DNA from: Camillea tinctor
Taxonomy: Eukaryota > Ascomycota > Sordariomycetes > Xylariales > Xylariaceae
Direction of reading: 5' to 3'
Assembly: GCA_022578605.1 (NCBI GenBank)
Contig: MU394072.1
Span: 62,001 to 126,000 of the forward strand
Length of the DNA: 64,000 nucleotides
Shown: in pieces, positions 46,346 through 57,000 of the stretch
Layout: each line of letters starts with the position of its first letter
Numbering within the stretch: position 1 is the first letter of the stretch
Position numbers and translations under genes: made by a program
The notes under the pieces: model-generated
Seen by the model: only the letters and a program-made list of their open reading frames with translations
Told to the model about the DNA's origin: nothing
Databases searched by the model: none

Positions 46346-48685
46346 CTAAGCCGCAGAAGGGGCAGAAGTAACCGGGCCCGGGCCCGACAGCTCGGTGGGC
46401 AGCTGCAGCCACTCATCGAGCCTATGGGAGCGGGCGGGCAGGCGCTGGGGGCCGCCGCCGAGGCGGCGGATGGACTGGCGGCGGATGTTGGGCACGGACT
46501 GGCACTTGGAGACGTCGGTGACGGCGGAGCCGTCGCCGGTCTCCAGGGCGGAGAGCCAGCCGCTGAAGACGTCGTGGGTGGCGTCGCGGCCGGGGAGGGC
46601 GGTGTTGACGCCGGCTATGGCGCTGCTGCTGCAGCCGTCGAAGACATCGGCGTCGGGCGGGATGAGATCGGCGCCGAAAGCGCTTCTGTTGGTGGCAAAG
46701 TCGAGGTTGAAGAAGTTGGTGGTGGTGGTGGTGGCGTAGTTGGGGATGGGAGGGGCGGCGAACGGAGGCGGCGTGAAGCTGTTCGCGCGCTTGAGCGTGA
46801 GCTCGACGAGCACGCCCGAGAGCCCCGCGTACAGCGCGGGCGACGTGTCGGAGGGCCGGGCGAGCGAGTACACGGGCGAGCTGACGTTGTTCGTGTTGCG
46901 GAAGCCGTGGTAGTTCTGGTTCAGCACGGGGAGGTACAGGTTGCAGTTGGGGCGGTAGAAGTCGTGCCGCGCGAGCACGTGCCAGCGGCACACGATGCCG
47001 CGGGCGTGGTCGCAGCGGGGGGTGTTGTCGCCGAGGAAGGCCGGGGGAGGGACGACGGTGGGGGGCTTGGGCATGGGGTGCGGAGCATCGGGGCCGCAGC
47101 GCAGGCCCTCGGTGTGGAAGTACCGCTGGTTCCAAACACGACTGCCACTGCTACCACTGCTGCTAGGGAACGAAGAAGACTGCGCATACTGGTGGTGGAA
47201 CCGGAAGTCGAAGATCTTGATCATCTGCGAGTGCGCGCTGCCGGCGACGAAGCGCTCCACCCCGTACGAGACCAGCGCGTTGATCGGCGTCGACACATCG
47301 AAGTTGTCCTGGTAGATCCGGTCGGTGGCGTTGGGCGTGCGCAGGTCCGAGAGCCGGATCGTGCCGTCGTCCCAACTGCTCAGGAGGGAGGCGCCGCCGG
47401 ACCCGGCGCACGAGCTCGTGTCGATCGGGAGGAGGGCGCGGACGGTGGGGGGTCCCCCAGACCGGAGGGATGCGTGTTCGTCGTCACCGTCATCGTCACC
47501 ATAATGTAGAGCGTCAGTGGCGGCGGCGCTGCTGGAGGGTGGCGAAGAGAGGGAAAGCCCGGTGGGGCTCACGTGGCAGTAGTATATCGGCTTGTAGCTC
47601 TTATTCAGAGAGATGGCTATGGTGTCCCGGTTGACGAACTTGACGGATCGGATAAACTCAAAGGGCACAGTTCCAGGTGCGTCTTTCAGGGAAATAGAGT
47701 GAAGAGGCTTGGTAGGTAGACCCTTGGCATCGTCCTGAGTGTTATCGTCACCATTGTCATCGTCATCCTCCTCCTCCTCTTCCTCCATTCTCTCAGGTTC
47801 TCCTAGGTACGCATTATCCTGGTTACTAAGGGGGTATAGAAGGATATTTTCCTTGGTGCCTGCCGCGAGGATGCCAGTACGGTCACAGTAGTCTAGTGCT
47901 TGAATTTCTTTCTGCTCTATAACGTTCTCCTCCGGGGTAGATGGCGTTGGCGGGTCGAATCTCATGAGAGTTTCACCAAAGTTTTTACCCCTCATAGAGA
48001 GCATGCGTAGATCACCATTGGCCCTGCCGACGAGAGCTCGGGGACTGTCGTCTCTCGCCAGATTCGGCCCTTTCATTATGGATATGCATGTGGTGTCATC
48101 CTTGCCCGGGCGGTAACCTGATGGTATACCCTTATGGGTGTGCCACGCCTCAGCTTGAACAAAGGCCCCATCTCTCTGCCGGACACGGGCGACGATGTCT
48201 TCGCCCGAGCCCCAGACGACGAGTTCTTTCTCAATAACACCCTCGTGCCGGGAATGTGCGTCCACAATTACATTTCCCGGTATGGACTGGGACGAAGACA
48301 CGGACAGTACAACATTGATGCGGCGGTGTCCGCGGCCGGGTGGTGCATGGCACCTGTCTATGGGCGCCATGGCGCGGAAGACAAATGCCCGTCTCTCCCA
48401 CTCGCGCGATTGCAAAGTGAGGGTTTTCGCAAGGTGCTTCCATCCATCGTCAGACTTGACGGTGGGTAGTGAAAGGCTGTGGAAATATGTGGTCACAAAT
48501 ATCCGCCACCCGTTTGCCTTCACCAGCTGGTTCAAAGCTTTGCAGGTTGCTGCTAGACAGGCAAAGCTCCTAGCTGTGTCCAGATATGAGAGCACGACTA
48601 GTAGGACATCGGTAGGTAGAGTGTCGAGCCTCGAGGGCTCGTTTAGGCCTAGGGATACCATGTGTGTGGTGTGCATGGTGTGCAT
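46346..48685 (-). CDS. F-box protein with WD40-like repeats
   Basis: This is a probable substrate receptor for an SCF ubiquitin ligase; the target is unknown. A single exon encodes 779 aa from the ATG at 48685, or 771 aa from the ATG at 48661 (MVSLGLNEPSRL), which is the more natural start because the upstream residues are a His/Thr/Met repeat. The F-box lies near residues 18-60: LDTLPTDVLLVVLSYLDTAR then CLAATCKALNQLVKANGWRIF. The rest contains scattered WD-like strands, for example ASLLSSWDDGTIRLSDLR and RFVAGSAHSQMIKIFDFRF, consistent with a degenerate beta-propeller. Acidic (EEEEEEDDDD) and Ser-rich inserts interrupt it. The C-terminal third is strongly GC-rich, giving long spurious frames on both strands. 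Upstream of the start lie short repeats (TGTGCATGG, GTATAAGTT). Confidence 0.82.
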   Translation of the reverse strand: MHTMHTTHMVSLGLNEPSRLDTLPTDVLLVVLSYLDTARSFACLAATCKALNQLVKANGWRIFVTTYFHSLSLPTVKSDDGWKHLAKTLTLQSREWERRAFVFRAMAPIDRCHAPPGRGHRRINVVLSVSSSQSIPGNVIVDAHSRHEGVIEKELVVWGSGEDIVARVRQRDGAFVQAEAWHTHKGIPSGYRPGKDDTTCISIMKGPNLARDDSPRALVGRANGDLRMLSMRGKNFGETLMRFDPPTPSTPEENVIEQKEIQALDYCDRTGILAAGTKENILLYPLSNQDNAYLGEPERMEEEEEEDDDDNGDDNTQDDAKGLPTKPLHSISLKDAPGTVPFEFIRSVKFVNRDTIAISLNKSYKPIYYCHVSPTGLSLSSPPSSSAAATDALHYGDDDGDDEHASLRSGGPPTVRALLPIDTSSCAGSGGASLLSSWDDGTIRLSDLRTPNATDRIYQDNFDVSTPINALVSYGVERFVAGSAHSQMIKIFDFRFHHQYAQSSSFPSSSGSSGSRVWNQRYFHTEGLRCGPDAPHPMPKPPTVVPPPAFLGDNTPRCDHARGIVCRWHVLARHDFYRPNCNLYLPVLNQNYHGFRNTNNVSSPVYSLARPSDTSPALYAGLSGVLVELTLKRANSFTPPPFAAPPIPNYATTTTTNFFNLDFATNRSAFGADLIPPDADVFDGCSSSAIAGVNTALPGRDATHDVFSGWLSALETGDGSAVTDVSKCQSVPNIRRQSIRRLGGGPQRLPARSHRLDEWLQLPTELSGPGPVTSAPSAA

Positions 48686-49954
48686 GGTATGTGTATTGTA
48701 TGAATTGTATAAGTTGTATAAGTTGTAAATGAAAAAGAAATCTTGGGTGTCAATTCAATGCTTCTTAAGAAATCCTGCCTCTGCCTTTCTCTTGGGATGT
48801 GTCCACCAAGGTAGCTAAGGTATACACCTATAACCTATAAGTTTACCTATTTATCTAACCTTAGCAAGATCTATCGTGTAAACGTGGCGGATGCAGTTTG
48901 GCTACAGAAGTAGAAGCTTGACCCCAAAATAAATAAATAAAAAACGTTGTCACAACTGTGATTCTTTTCGGGGGGCTTTGGGTTTTATTTGGGCTTTGAT
49001 CCCTTTTCCTTTTCGTTTCTTTTTTTTTCTTTTCTTTTTTCAATAGATTCGGGGTTACCAATGGATGATGTTGAAAATTATGTACGAGTTCAAAGTTGCA
49101 TGAAGAAAAAAAAGAAAAAGAAAAGAAAACGCCACCTCCAAGTCAACAATTTACAGTGGGTCAAGTCGAGAGAACTTGTGTGTACTTTGGTTTAAGAAAA
49201 AGGATCAAAAAATTAAGAGTCATCTATTGAGTATTGTATTTGTATTGAGGTGTACGAAGTAGGTAGAGAGGTACATATGGATTCAAAGGATACCTGCATA
49301 TGGTTTGTAAGACAAAGTTCACTTTCATTGGACTTTGCATTTGGAATCGAACGGGGATTGGATGAGATAGCATAGCTGCATAGGAGACGGCGTGGGATTG
49401 GATGGGATTGGATGGAGGGGATTGATTAGGTTCAGGGATGATGGTGACAGGATAAGGATAGGCACAGAGAGTCACGTACAGATTACCTTTTGATTGATTG
49501 ATTAGCTACTTTTACGTCATTGCACCATTTTAACTTGGATTAAGTCTTATTCGCCTTATTGCAATATACACACAGACCCCGACTACTACATATCTCCTCT
49601 TATATGTCATGTCTTCTCCTGTATGGTCTATAAGAGGTTATCTCCTATACTGTACACTTGGGCCTTGACTCCATTAATCCCCCCCTTTTTGAAGTATGAC
49701 CTTTGTGTTGTTCAAAACATGGACCCGGGGAAGATGCCACCGTTATCACCACTCTCCTTGAGTGTTCTCTCTTACTCTTAACTATCTATGTTATGTTACC
49801 TTATCTCATTTATCCGGGTCTGCTATTATTTATATCTCGATTCTGGACAACTCACTTTCACACTTATATTTTCGAATCTTCCCTGGCTGACTGACTGCCG
49901 TAGCATCATTCATCTTCTTCTTCCTATCCAGAGAAGTCAGCTGGTTAACTAGGC
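48686..49954. other. Divergent promoter between the F-box gene and the second P450
   Basis: AT-rich noncoding DNA with no gene seen. It contains a GTATAAGTT direct repeat near 48708-48726, T-rich and A/G-rich tracts at 49010-49130, and repeated GGGATTGGAT units near 49394-49413. Confidence 0.5.
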
Positions 49955-51920
49955 ATGGCCACTATAAGCGATGGCTCTAGTCTCTTTACATCCCCAGCTA
50001 TTGTGCTCCCCCTTTTGGTCTTCATCTACTGGTACATTCTTCACCCCGCATTCGTATCCCCGTTAAGGAAGATCCCCGCGGCACACTGGTCTTGTTCTGT
50101 CTCGCCAGCTTGGATCCTCTGGGCGAGGTTCAGGAGCCGGGAGAACCGTACCTTGTATACAGCTCATAAACAACATGGGCCCATCGTTAGGATCGGTCCT
50201 AATGAGCTAAGCATCAATAGTATTGAGGGGGTCAAGACCGTATACCAAGGGGGCTTCGATAAGCATGAGTGGTATTCTGTTTTCGATAACTATGGGTGCG
50301 CATTTCTTCTGTTATCCTGTAGCTTCATATATATGTCCATCGACCTAGTTAGTGCTAAATAAATCCAGGGTTCCGTGCATGTTCTCCTCAGTCCACTCCA
50401 AGCAGCATTCCATCAGAAAACGGATGGTGTCCCACGTCTACTCCAAGTCGTATATCAGCTCTTCACCCTCCCTCGCAGCCCAAGCAGACATCATCCTGAA
50501 CTCGAGGCTCGTTCCCTTGCTAGAGGCCTCCATGTCGGCGAGCCAGATCCCGCACGGCATCGACGTGCACTCGCTCTTCTGCGCCGTCGCCATGGACTTC
50601 ATCTCGGCGTACTGCTTCGGGCTGCGGCGCGGCGCCAACTTCATCCAGCACCAGGCCCTGCGGGACCACTGGCTGCGCCTGTACTCCACGCGCAAAGGGC
50701 ACGAGTTCTTCGCGCAGGAGCTGCCGCGGGTCTCGCGCGCGCTCGCGCGTCTGGGCATCAGCCTCACGCCCGGCTGGGTCGGCGGCGCGAACCGGGAGCT
50801 CGAAGCGTGGTGCAAAGCGCACAGCGACGCCGCGCTGCGGCACCTGCGCTCGTCGTCGTCCTCCTCCTCCCTGCACACGGCCGACGACCCCGTCGTCGTC
50901 CGCGCGCTGCTCTCCGGCCTCGCGAAGGAAGGGGAACCGCCCGCCGAGCTCGCCGTCGCCTCCGAGGTCCTCGACCACGTGCTCGCCGGCCAGGAGACCA
51001 CCGGCGTGGCGCTCACGTACCTCGCGCACCAGCTCTCGCGGTCGCCCGGGCTGCAGCGGCAGCTGCGCGCCGAGCTGCGCGAGCTGCAGCCCGACATGCG
51101 GCTCCGCGGGGGGGATTGCGTGGCCCTGCCGGCGCCGAAGCAGCTCGACGCGCTGCCCCTGCTCGACGCCGTTATCGTGGAGACGGTGCGGCGGTACGCG
51201 CCTGCCGGGGGTCCGGAGCCGCGGGTCACGCCCGCGCCGGCTGTGAGTTCATTTCTGCCCCCTTCCCCTCCCCCCTATCCCCTCTTTGGGTTTAGGACTC
51301 CCGAGATGGTAGAAGAGCAGGACCCCGAGTATGCCAATTAGGTACTGACTTCCCGGTGTTGTTTGTAGTGCCGCATCGGCCCCTACGAGGTCCCCGGCGG
51401 GGTCCGCGTCTCGGCGTCCGCGTTCAACCTGCACCGCGACGAGAAGGTGTTCCCAGACCCCGAGACGTGGGACCACACGCGCTGGCTGGTGCCCAGCGGC
51501 GAGGAAGGGAGAAAGAGAGAGGTCCACCGACAGTTCTGGGGGTTTTCCAGCGGCGGCAGGATGTGCCTCGGGTCGAACTTCGCTATGCATGGTGAGTTGC
51601 TTGACTTAGTATAGTTGATTATCGGGGGGTTGGGGACAAAAAGGGGGAAAGAAAGGAAAACAAAAATCCGCCCAAAGCACTGTTGCGCTTACGTCTTGGA
51701 AGACATTAACAAAGGTGTTTCTTTTCTGTTGTTTCTTTTTTATATTGTCACTAACTTGCTCTCCCTGCCGCTAGCCATGAAGCTTACCGTCGCGGCCATA
51801 TATACTAACTACACGAGCCACATCGTCGACGACAAGGGCGCCGAGCCCACGGATGCATACACAGGGCACCCGAAGAGTGATTCGCTCTATCTACGTTTCG
51901 AAAGGGTTACTGAAGACTGA
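49955..51920 (+). CDS. Cytochrome P450 monooxygenase
   Basis: This is a haem-thiolate monooxygenase, probably ER-anchored by an N-terminal helix (AIVLPLLVFIYWYIL). There are four exons: 49955-50295, 50369-51242, 51369-51591 and 51775-51920, for 527 aa, a normal length. The joins restore FDNYGVPCMFSS, TPAPACRIGPYEVPGG and NFAMHAMKLTVAAIY. Donors are GTGCGC (non-consensus), GTGAGT and GTGAGT; acceptors are CCAG, GTAG and CTAG. The I helix has the canonical VLAGQETTGVAL, the K-helix ExxR is in VETVRRYAP, and the haem loop is FSSGGRMCLGSNFAM. Overall it resembles fungal P450s of the pisatin-demethylase/benzoate-hydroxylase-like group, but the substrate cannot be named. Exon 2 is extremely GC-rich compared with its surroundings. 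No secondary-metabolite synthase lies near, so it does not look like part of a cluster within this window. Confidence 0.92.
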
Positions 51921-52440
51921 ATTTTTTTTTTTGCCATGTGACCTTCAAGAGCGTCTGTGGTCCGTAACTGAGGAACGAGGCTTACTAAAAGGGGTTGGGT
52001 GGGATTTTGTAATATCTTATATTTACACACGGACTTCGGTCATCGTGTTACTTAGTACGAAAGAGAGGTAAGTAGCTGAAAGGTAAGACTGGACGAGAGA
52101 GGTATATGGGATATTATACGCCTGTATCATGAAAGAGGAGGAAAGCAGCAAAGGGATAACTAGGGAAACAAAAATTAACATGTACAGTGGAAGTTTGGAA
52201 TTCGAAAGAAAAATGAAATATGATATTGTAGATTTAGTTTACTCTATTTCCCCCTTGTAAAAACGTTGATTATCATCAACACCCCCCTTCTGTATAACCA
52301 GCAGGGAACATGAACCAATATAGCACGCAGTCGTCGTTTGTGGTCATTCCCCCTTCCCTTTTTCTTTAAGACCTTCAACATATTCTCGATCTAGAGAAAA
52401 CTTCCCCCTTTCCTCTTCATGCTCCCCTTAGCCCAAATCA
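51921..52440. other. Short intergenic region between the P450 and the small Cys protein
   Basis: AT-rich spacer between the convergent P450 and small-protein genes. No gene, RNA or repeat of note was seen. Confidence 0.5.
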
Positions 52441-52692
52441 TTATATAAGCTGCCCGCATGCAGTCATTAAGTCGCTATTTAAATTCGGCGGGGGGCAGCC
52501 GGGGAGCTCCTCAGCTCCAGGGTATACATCTGGTGCCTCGTCGCAGCCCTCCTCGGCGGAGAGGTACGGCTCCTTATTGAACGTGTAATACGTCTGTCGC
52601 TTCAGACTCTGGTTCGTCTTGTCGCACCGTATCAGGATGTGCCCTCTGACCTTCTTGTGGACAGGACACACGAGACGTCTGACTTGGCACAT
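52441..52692 (-). CDS. Small Cys-containing hypothetical protein (83 aa)
   Basis: I do not recognise a named family. A single ATG-started frame encodes 83 aa beginning MCQVRRLVCPVHKKVRGHIL and has six cysteines, with Cys and His spaced so that metal binding is possible (C-x6-C-x2-H, then a further His and Cys). There is no signal peptide, so it is unlike a secreted effector. The C-terminal half is acidic and Pro-rich. A TATA-like TATATATAA lies about 220 nt upstream on the same strand (near 52912), and the codon composition is more GC-rich than the flanks; both favour a real gene. Single-exon short frames can arise by chance, so confidence is moderate. Confidence 0.5.
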   Translation of the reverse strand: MCQVRRLVCPVHKKVRGHILIRCDKTNQSLKRQTYYTFNKEPYLSAEEGCDEAPDVYPGAEELPGCPPPNLNSDLMTACGQLI

Positions 52693-54077
52693 TTTTTCTT
52701 TTTTGCTCTACTTCTTTTTAATGTTTTTTAGAGCTTTGTATGGAGAGGGAGTAGGTAGGTTGCTGTGGATTGGTATCGTTTTTTTGGAGTGATCTGAAGA
52801 ATTCGGGTCTGTTACCGAGTGAAAGTAGTGGTATTAGATTGCGTACTTGTTGAGAGAATACTGATGAATGAAGCAGAAAGAGAGAGATGGGATATTAGGG
52901 ATCGGGGAGGTTATATATACGCACGCCATATATGCCTTTTGCGGCCAAACCGAGTTTCTAAGTCGAATCACATGTACCTGGAGTTACGATATCAAGTCCC
53001 AGTAGTCATACGACGACAGCAAACCCTCTCTCGTACAACGAGACAGTTTCCTGTTAGAAGCCATGGTGTTCTGGTATAGTCTTCCTGTTCTAACCTCTTC
53101 CGTGGTACCTGTATTACTGCCCGAGCCTTGTTGCGAGTTCCTCGTGATATCTTGCCGAAGCAAACCTATTCATTGACGTTTATTTGCTATACTCTTTGAA
53201 GTTGCGTTTGTCGTCTCTTTGCGGCTAAAGAATGTCTAATATCAACCGGCCAACAACAAGGGTAAACCAACTAGTCTATTTTTTTAAGCGTCTGTATCTA
53301 ATAATACATTTTTCATCCTCTGTTCTGTTCTTGCTGGATATGTATATCGAACGGTCAGTCAGGGAACGATGTGATGGTGAATTCCGGCCACCACCCGATA
53401 GACCGGTTTTGGAGGCTCCTCTTGGCCACAACATGAACCAACTAAATAGCTTTTATCAAGAATAGGATACTTTTTCCTACTCATATCCTGGTAGCCCATG
53501 GTAATCAGATCACTAGGCTTGCAGCGCATAGAATAGACTCTTTCGTGAGATAATTATCGTGGCTAATACCATTAGTAAAACACATATAAAGACACATAGA
53601 CATATCTTTGCAGGGTATTAATGACGTTTTACTACCTACTAGCTACTACTATACATGCATGGTAAAAGGGTTGGGAGCAAATGGGCTGAAAAAAACGAGG
53701 TCTGAACAAATGCCACATCGCGTGATATTTCTTCCCCGTCCCCTGGCATCCCCTTTCCGCACCATACCAAATAAATCAATCCATCCTCTGCGTAGATATT
53801 TCTCTCCCCTCTTTTGCCTCCTAGCTTCTTCCGTGTCCTCCCAATTGGCCGGCCTCCCTAGTCCCTCATACCTTCTTTCAGACGATCGTAATCGTGATCG
53901 TGTATGCCCAAATAAACAACAAAAGGCAAAAGAAAAAAAAATGAAGATTACTTTTTTGCGGGGGCTGACGTCCATCCGTTTCTCTTTTGCATTACATATC
54001 CTATACACCCTGCTTCATCAAACTTCCATGCCGGTCTCCCATTCCATGTTAACATCATATGTCCTGAGGGGTTCCTC
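52693..54077. other. Intergenic region before the NUP145 3' end
   Basis: No gene was recognised. The side next to 52692 is the promoter of the small gene. Frames at 53608-54081 on the plus strand and 53649-54008 on the minus strand are low-complexity or domain-free. The side next to 54078 is probably the NUP145 3' untranslated region. Confidence 0.5.
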
Positions 54078-57000
54078 CTAATGACCTGCCAGAACAGCCG
54101 TGTAGTTTGACCAAGCCAAATCTCTTGAATGCTTTAGTAAGACATCCTCTGTAAGAGGAAGTTGTAGGATACGCTTATGTTCCATCTAGTTGCACGAGTA
54201 AGTATATTTCTACGTTGAGCAAGAATAAAAGGCGTTACTTACCTCACCAGCTTTGGCCATACCGGCTACCACCTTAGCTACCTCGGCAGCCATCTCCGTT
54301 AGAGCAGCATATTCTGTAATGCCGGCCTCAGGCATATTGCCGTGCATTGCCGGTAAGCCCTCGAGTAGACCATCAACCAGCATTTGTGAGGGTGTCTCAG
54401 CGCGTCGCTGGCAGCCCAGGAGCTGCAAGAAGGCCTTGTAGATCTCGCCACCAACATTCCAGTCAGGAACTTGAGTATGGCGGCCCTCAAACTGCTGGAG
54501 AAGATCTGCTAAAGCATTATAATCGCGTTCGATGATGGCGGCCGGGGCAACTTCCTTGATGAAAGTACGATGTGCTTCAGCCCACGACTCTGCACGCAGC
54601 AAACACTGAACTTCGGCAGCTGGATCTTTTCTGACGCTGCGGACGAACAGCGCTTTCGCATGCCAGATCCACGTTGTAGGAATCTTGAATTCTGTGACTA
54701 GTTTCACAAAACTACTTGAGTCTTCATTCCCTATCAAGCCAGCGTGTCTGCAGAGATGTTCTTGGATCGCTTTGGATCTCGCGTCTGGGTCGGTCAGATG
54801 CAACAAAACAAATATTGCTTCTAACCAACTGCCCTCGTTTGTTAACTGGGAGGCAAAAGCAATAGTAGCGGCGTCCGCTTTTTCTGTTGCGTTTTTTCCA
54901 AACGAGACCCGACCAACAGAGGTTAGGGCTTGTCCTAGTTGCCAACAGAGACGGTAGTCGAGTGGTGATAACTGTGAATTTTCCGGTCGTAGAACTGCCT
55001 CGAGATCCGTCTCGCTGTCTGAGTATAGACGTAGAAGCCCCCATAGGAGGTCTTCTCGTTGGTCAGCATTGGGATCGTTCCAGATGCTTTTGATGCCATT
55101 TTCGAAGAACCATGTTATAGGGGGTAGTTCTTTATCTTGTTCAACATCTTCCCGGAACTTCTGTACCGCATCCGCTACGCTGCTGTCTGGCGAGGTCGCG
55201 TACCAGAGCCTCAAGCCAAAGGCTTGTTGCCAGTTGAGACCGAACCGTCGGGAGATGATGAATGATTCCATGCGATTCTCCAATGCACCTTTGGCGCCTT
55301 CACATGCGCATACATTTCCGCTGAGCATTTCGTATAGAGCTCTTATTGGCTGAGAGAACTCAGAAAGCACGTTTGCTTCTTGCCATTCCTTGACCTGTTC
55401 CCTCATGTCTTTCTTGACTTCATCGCTTGTTCCAATAAGGGAGACCAACGTGGACAGGCGGAAATTCTTCCCTTCTAGAAGATGTTTACAAGCCTCGGCG
55501 ATACGATGACCTGATAAAGAAGCCAGAGCTTTCTCCTCACTCGAGCCGGCCATGGCGATAGCTTTGTTGGTCTGATCATCCACCATCTGTTCCCATAGGC
55601 GAGACAGGTTCTCGCGGCGAATTTTTTCGGAAACGTTGGGATAGCTCTGGAGATCAGTAGGTACCTTGACATTGTCAAACAAGACACTGGCAAGCTCCCA
55701 AACAAGTTTCTCATGCTCTTCGGCAGAGTTTTTCGCACTGCTGCTGACACAGAAGTCCTTGAGGCTGGTTTTCGGATCAAGTTCTACCGTTGGCACATTA
55801 TCGATGAGATGGACTTGTGCTAATTTAGAATGGACATCGATAGCCTTAGCTGACATCTAAATACCGAGTTAACGCCTGTTCGTCTGGATCACGGCGGATA
55901 TTGAACATACCTCATTGGTGAATTTAGCAATACGAATGTCCTGGGACTCTGAAACGATGCCACCTTTCATGACAGTCATTAGCCCGTTCTTCTCACTTAT
56001 ACGGCTTGATCGCCCAAAGGGCGAAGCGCTTGGTGTGGCGGCAAACACTAGAGTGCCGTTGGGTCCCCAAGTAGGCCGCATAGTGTCATGCCAGATCCTT
56101 TCCTTTTCGTCCATATCACTCTCATCTAAGTGTTTCGTAACACGTTTATAGGGCCACTAGAACAATAATACATTTAGTAAATGCGGATTTCTCATTAAAA
56201 TGCAGATAATTACAAATACAAGAAGCGAAACACCCATGGCGCCCGACGAAATCAACAGGGAAACGGGCTGGAAGAATCATTAACCAACCTTAACACCTTG
56301 TGGCCGGACAGAGGCCTGAAGGTTTTCTGCTGGGGCCTTAGCACTCTCAAAGAGAGAATTCATCAAGTCGATACTCGTGGCGAATCCACGACTATCTGAG
56401 ACAATACGCTTCTTGACGGGTGACTTTTCTTGAACGGCATCTTTCACAGGGGAGTAGTTATCCGCCCCATGCATACTTCGTAGCAAGGCCCGATCACGTT
56501 TCTGAGGACTGATAGTTTTGGTGAGCATATCCATCCAATCGTCTCCAGCAGCTACTTGCACCTTAATTGGTGTTGATGTGCCTTTGATGGCACGCATTCT
56601 GGCCCTCATGATCCCCGCAGGGGTCTCGTGACCAATATCTAGATTGCTAGAATCAAACGAGTTTTCTTCTGGCTCCGCGGCAGGATGTTGTCCAAGCGAC
56701 GCACTCGCATCATCATTCGTCTCGGACATTGCATATTCATCGTCTGCATCATCTTGCACCATAGGAACAAGAGCGTTGGACGTAGAACCCGCGGAGCGAT
56801 TAGCTAAAAAAGACGGCTGGGGTCTGTTTACCTCTGCCATCTCCGCCTCGTCACTGACGTAGGGTTCTTCAGGATCAAAAGCGCCTGGAAGCTTCCGCCG
56901 GCTCGACTTGAAGTCAATATCATCGTCGTCGCGATCGAGACCCGTCGCAGAAGCTACTGGGGATGGGGACGCCGACTCGTCTCTGTTCAAATTATGAGAA

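Noticed and set aside
46424..47509. 361-codon plus-strand frame opposite the F-box gene
   Set aside because: The Gly/Val/Arg/Ala-rich translation is typical of an antisense shadow of GC-rich coding DNA.
30523..51920. A secondary-metabolite cluster formed by the two P450s
   Set aside because: They are 18 kb apart, of different types, and separated by housekeeping genes (TVP18, AIM21, an F-box gene) with no synthase, transferase or transporter.
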